Assembly (NCBI RefSeq): GCF_027497495.1
Contig: NZ_CP114205.1
Coordinates: 7,936,001-8,000,000, forward strand
DNA from: Streptomyces tubercidicus
GTDB taxonomy: Bacteria > Actinomycetota > Actinomycetes > Streptomycetales > Streptomycetaceae
Direction: 5' to 3'
DNA length: 64,000 bases
In this document: in pieces, positions 61,288 to 64,000 of the stretch
Layout: each line of letters opens with the position of its first letter
Position numbering within the stretch: position 1 is the stretch's first letter
Program-made: the position numbers and the translations under genes
Notes under the pieces: model-generated
Databases searched by the model: none
What the model was told of the DNA's origin: nothing
Seen by the model: only the letters and a program-made list of their open reading frames with translations

Positions 61288-61925
61288 CTAGGCGACCAGC
61301 AGGTAAGTGGCCTCTTGCGTGATCGGAACCCGGGAGTCGCCGTGCTTGTAGACGCGGTGTCCGAAGCCCGTGATCTTTCGTTTGCCGGCCAGTGCCTCGT
61401 CCAGCCATGGTCCCGCCTGCTGCGGGTCGCCGATCTCGTTGAGCATATGCATCACGGCCTCGTTGGCGCCCCTGCAGCGGGCCCTTGAGTGCGCCGATCG
61501 CCGCGGTCACGGCGCTGTAGAGGTCAGAGAGGGTGGAGTGACGACGAGTGACTTGGCACGGTTGGCGGCGGTGCTGCCGTCATCCTCGATGGGGTCCTCA
61601 GAGCCGAAATAGCTGACGGCGGTGGCAGGACGTCCATGGGGTGGCAGGTCTCGGGCAGCCGGGCGAGCAGTTCGGCGGTGGTCCGGTCCAGCGGACGCAG
61701 TGCGCGCTCGCGTGCCCGGAATTCCCGCAGCTGTTCGGTGTCCGGGAGCTCGCCGTGCCAGAGCAGGTACGCGACTTCCTCGAACGAGCAGTGGGCGGCG
61801 AGGTCCTGGACCGAATAGCCGCGGTAGGTCAGTGAGTTGGTCTCTTGGATGACGGTGGAGATGGCGGTGGTCTCGATGACGACACCGGCGAGACCGCGAT
61901 GGATCTCGGACGTGGTGGTGTTCAT
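61288..61925 (-). pseudogene. Citrate/2-methylcitrate synthase remnant
   Basis: An ATG at 61925 starts MNTTTSEIHRGLAGVVIETT, followed by ISTVIQETNSLTYRGYSVQD, AAHCSFEEVAYLLWHGELPD and PETCHPMDVL, the N-terminus of citrate or 2-methylcitrate synthase. Then come frame changes (TAISYFGSEDPIEDDGSTAA in another frame) and a large deletion, leading to GALKGPLQG, a KRKITGFGHRVYKHGDS-like segment and a final TYLLVA at 61288. Only about 210 of about 370 residues remain and the catalytic order is destroyed. Confidence 0.7.
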
Positions 61926-62406
61926 GGCGTGCCTCCGGTGCGGTGACGAACTTCCCGCGTGGACAGGCAACGCCGGTGGTGAGGGAAGACGCGCTTCTCT
62001 GGAATCAGGTTCGCGACCAGTGGCGTGGAGACATTCCTGATTTTGGTGTTTCGGTGTGACGCACCCGCGAATGCCGCCGCAGGCTCGTGGGACTCCGCAT
62101 CCCAACATGCGTTACACCACGGCGGCAGACTGGCAGGTCTTTGTCTATCCAAGGCCCCGTCCCGGTAACGACGACTTCTTCACCCTCAGCCGTGACCTGG
62201 TCTCCTCCAGCGGCCGAAAGCAGGCGGCGGGACGGAGTGGCGAGCGTGGGCGACGTCGCACCATCTGGCCGTCATGACGTCGAGGCTCACTGCTTTGGGC
62301 TGTCCCTGAAAACGGGATACGCGGTGGCCATCCGGTGCGGGCGCCGAAATCGCGACACCCGCACCGGTTGGGGGCTGAGGCACCCCCACTCCTTGTGGGC
62401 CCAGCA

Positions 62407-62661
62407 GCGTCTGATAAGACGCGGCACATCGGCCAGCACGCCGTCCAGTCGGTCGCGGGGGATGCTGCCTCCTGGGGCGATGTCTGCGGAGCCGCCACCG
62501 CGGCCGTCCAGCAACTGCTTGACCAGAGTGGAGGCGTTGAGCCCGGAGGCCGTGCCGGCCGGGTTGAGTGGGAGCACCAGGACGCCAGTGGCTGTCGCTA
62601 CGGCTGCCGCGCCGACGACGTCGGCCGCCAGGCGGTCGCGGACGGCCAGAGCCAGGGCGCG
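62407..62661 (-). pseudogene. DHHA1-like C-terminal fragment (alanyl-tRNA-synthetase type)
   Basis: The minus strand reads LAVRDRLAADVVGAAAVATA, GVLVLPLNPAGTASGLNAST, LVKQLLDGRGGGSADIAPGG and DRLDGVLADVPRLIRR. The LVKQL...GGGG..D.AQGG pattern is that of the DHHA1 domain at the end of alanyl-tRNA synthetases and related proteins; here AQGG is APGG. Nothing of a synthetase body is nearby. The remaining sequence between 61926 and 62911 shows no gene. Confidence 0.5.
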
Positions 62662-62911
62662 CGTCGGCGATACGGGGGACGGGGCCCCGCTCGCGGGCCA
62701 GATAGCCGAAGCCCTCCAGGCCCCGGCTGCCACTGGTCACAGGTGCCCCCGGCTGTAGGCCACGCCACGCATCACGATGCCGAGTGCTTCCGCCAGCCGC
62801 TCAAGGGTGGCAGTGTGCCCCTCCCGTTGTCGCGTTCCCGCCGCTCGTGTGCAGCGTTGTGTGGTGCGTGCTCAGGATGTTTTCAGGTTGGGGATGGCAC
62901 GGTCGGGCACC

Positions 62912-63754
62912 ATGACAGCTGATATCTCTGGGGCCGTTGAGCCGCACGAACCGACAGGTGCCGCATCCGCCTCTACCAGCAGGCGCCTCCGCTGGAACAA
63001 GGTTCCCGAAGTCACGGCGTACTTCTGGGTGATCAAAATTCTGTGCACCACGGTCGGCGAGACCGCGGCCGACCTGCTGAACGAGAAGCTCGGCCTGGGG
63101 CTGACGGGAGTGTCCCTGCTGATGAGCGTGCTGCTCGTCGCGGTGCTGGTGGCACAGTTCCGCACCCGCGCCTACCGGCCCGGCATCTACTGGCTCGCCG
63201 TGGCGCTGATCAGCGTCGTGGGCACGCTGATCAGCGACAACCTCACCGACAACCTGGGCGTACCGCTGGAGACCAGCACTGTGGCCTTCGCGGTGGCCCT
63301 CGTCGTGGTGTTCGTGGCCTGGTACCGCAGCGAAAGGACGCTGTCCATCCACCACGTCGACACCACCCGCCGCGAGTCTTTCTACTGGCTCGCCGTGCTG
63401 TTCACCTTCGCCCTGGGCACCGCGGCCGGTGACCTGGTCGCCGAGCGCATGGACCTCGGGTACTGGGTCTCCGCCGGCCTGTTCGCCCTGGCCATCGCTG
63501 CCGTCGCGGTGGCGCACTTCGCCCTCGGGCTGGACGCGGTGTGGAGCTTCTGGATCGCCTACATCCTGACCCGGCCGCTGGGTGCCTCGATCGGTGATTA
63601 CCTCTCCCAGCCGACCGCTGACGGTGGTCTCGGCATGGGCACTGTGATCACCAGCGTGCTGTTCTTGGTGGTCATCCTCAGTCTGGTGGTGTTTTTGACG
63701 GTCACTCGACGGGACCTATCCGAGCCGGAGCGTGTCACTCCGCAGACAAGTTGA
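62912..63754 (+). CDS. Integral membrane protein of the COG4705 type
   Basis: 280 residues from the ATG at 62912 (ATG 62894 is also possible). After a soluble N-terminus and VPEVTAYFWVIKILCTTVGE there are about eight hydrophobic segments in four similar units. Each unit pairs a helix ending in an acidic/Asp-containing turn (TAADLLNEKLGLG, LISDNLTDNLGV, AAGDLVAERMDLG, SIGDYLSQPTADGGLG) with a following helix. The repeated GD/SD.L motif is typical of COG4705 membrane-anchored proteins, whose function is unknown. Upstream is degraded sequence. The gene appears intact. Confidence 0.85.
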   Translation: MTADISGAVEPHEPTGAASASTSRRLRWNKVPEVTAYFWVIKILCTTVGETAADLLNEKLGLGLTGVSLLMSVLLVAVLVAQFRTRAYRPGIYWLAVALISVVGTLISDNLTDNLGVPLETSTVAFAVALVVVFVAWYRSERTLSIHHVDTTRRESFYWLAVLFTFALGTAAGDLVAERMDLGYWVSAGLFALAIAAVAVAHFALGLDAVWSFWIAYILTRPLGASIGDYLSQPTADGGLGMGTVITSVLFLVVILSLVVFLTVTRRDLSEPERVTPQTS

Positions 63755-63887
63755 CCAGGGCTTGACCACCGGAGTCGGAGCGCCCCTCCGTGTTCGTCGG
63801 GGGAGTCGAACCGGCGAGGAAGGCGCTTGGCCTGGATTGGAGTGGGCGAGTTGCTTCCGGAGGTGGCCACTTCGCGATCCGGAATGC

Positions 63888-63899
63888 GGGGGGGGGGGG
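63888..63899 (+). repeat. 12-base G homopolymer
   Basis: Twelve consecutive G residues in otherwise non-coding sequence between the membrane protein gene and the right edge (63755-64000, where I see no supportable gene). The exact length may be unreliable. Confidence 0.8.
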
Positions 63900-64000
63900 A
63901 TCCCTATCGCTGGCCGGACCGGGCAAGCCGTCGAGGGTGGGCAGTCTGTATGTCCACGGTGCTGATCCGCTATGCCGTACCCGGATCGATTTCAACGGAT

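Overview
The window is high-GC actinobacterial DNA, almost certainly from a Streptomyces chromosome. Third-codon positions are strongly G/C, there are GTG starts and ATGA-type overlaps, and the gene families (GlxA, LAL-type LuxR, NRPS/PKS, thiopeptide genes, DUF1003) are typical of streptomycetes. No rRNA, tRNA or CRISPR array was seen. The number of broken, truncated and chimeric genes (about eighteen) suggests an accessory region, possibly a chromosome arm; that location is inference.

Layout. 1-4.0 kb: an NAD-binding dehydrogenase cut by the window edge, a divergent GlxA-type regulator, a decayed PucR regulator and a secreted DUF1254 protein. 4.1-20.3 kb: biosynthetic cluster 1, with an acyl/fatty-acid adenylating enzyme on + and, on -, a three-gene operon: NRPS (C-A-T-TE), hybrid NRPS-PKS (A-T-C-A-T-KS-KR-ACP-TE, no AT) and a TauD-type dioxygenase. 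The Pro-activating A domain, single reducing ketide extension and TauD enzyme match the detoxin/rimosamide family as I know it. 21.3-36.8 kb: mixed metabolic genes (aldo/keto reductase, hydrolases, glutamate-synthase-like protein, ferredoxin reductase, PPOX protein, Gfo/Idh/MocA and SDR enzymes) with TetR and MerR regulators whose operators can be seen, and several remnants (DegT aminotransferase, benzoylformate decarboxylase, IS5-type transposase).

37.8-51.7 kb: biosynthetic cluster 2, a thiopeptide locus. A LAL regulator with a TTA codon runs on +. On - run a leader-binding/E1-like protein, an azoline dehydrogenase, a 60-residue precursor, a YcaO cyclodehydratase, a LanB-type glutamylation enzyme and two SpaB_C-type proteins (elimination and pyridine formation). 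The precursor ends in SNCTSRGTPASCCSCCCC, which I recognise as a cyclothiazomycin core, with Arg where cyclothiazomycin A has Thr. The set is complete for Cys cyclisation, oxidation, Ser/Thr dehydration and [4+2] ring closure.

51.9-62.8 kb: a gene graveyard. It holds a SnoaL fragment, a frameshifted CdtB-like nuclease with a ricin lectin tail, a LuxR-ATPase/hydrolase chimera, an inverted remnant of a second ricin tail, a broken M1 peptidase joined to a truncated nucleotide kinase, a deoxyribosyltransferase broken by an 8-bp duplication, and pieces of a serine recombinase, a replication-relaxation protein, a citrate synthase and an AlaRS-like DHHA1 domain. Intact genes among these are a VOC protein, a DUF1003 membrane protein, a secreted phospholipase-like protein and a COG4705-type membrane protein near the right edge. 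Some single-base frameshifts could be sequencing errors; the internal deletions, fusions and the duplication cannot be explained that way.
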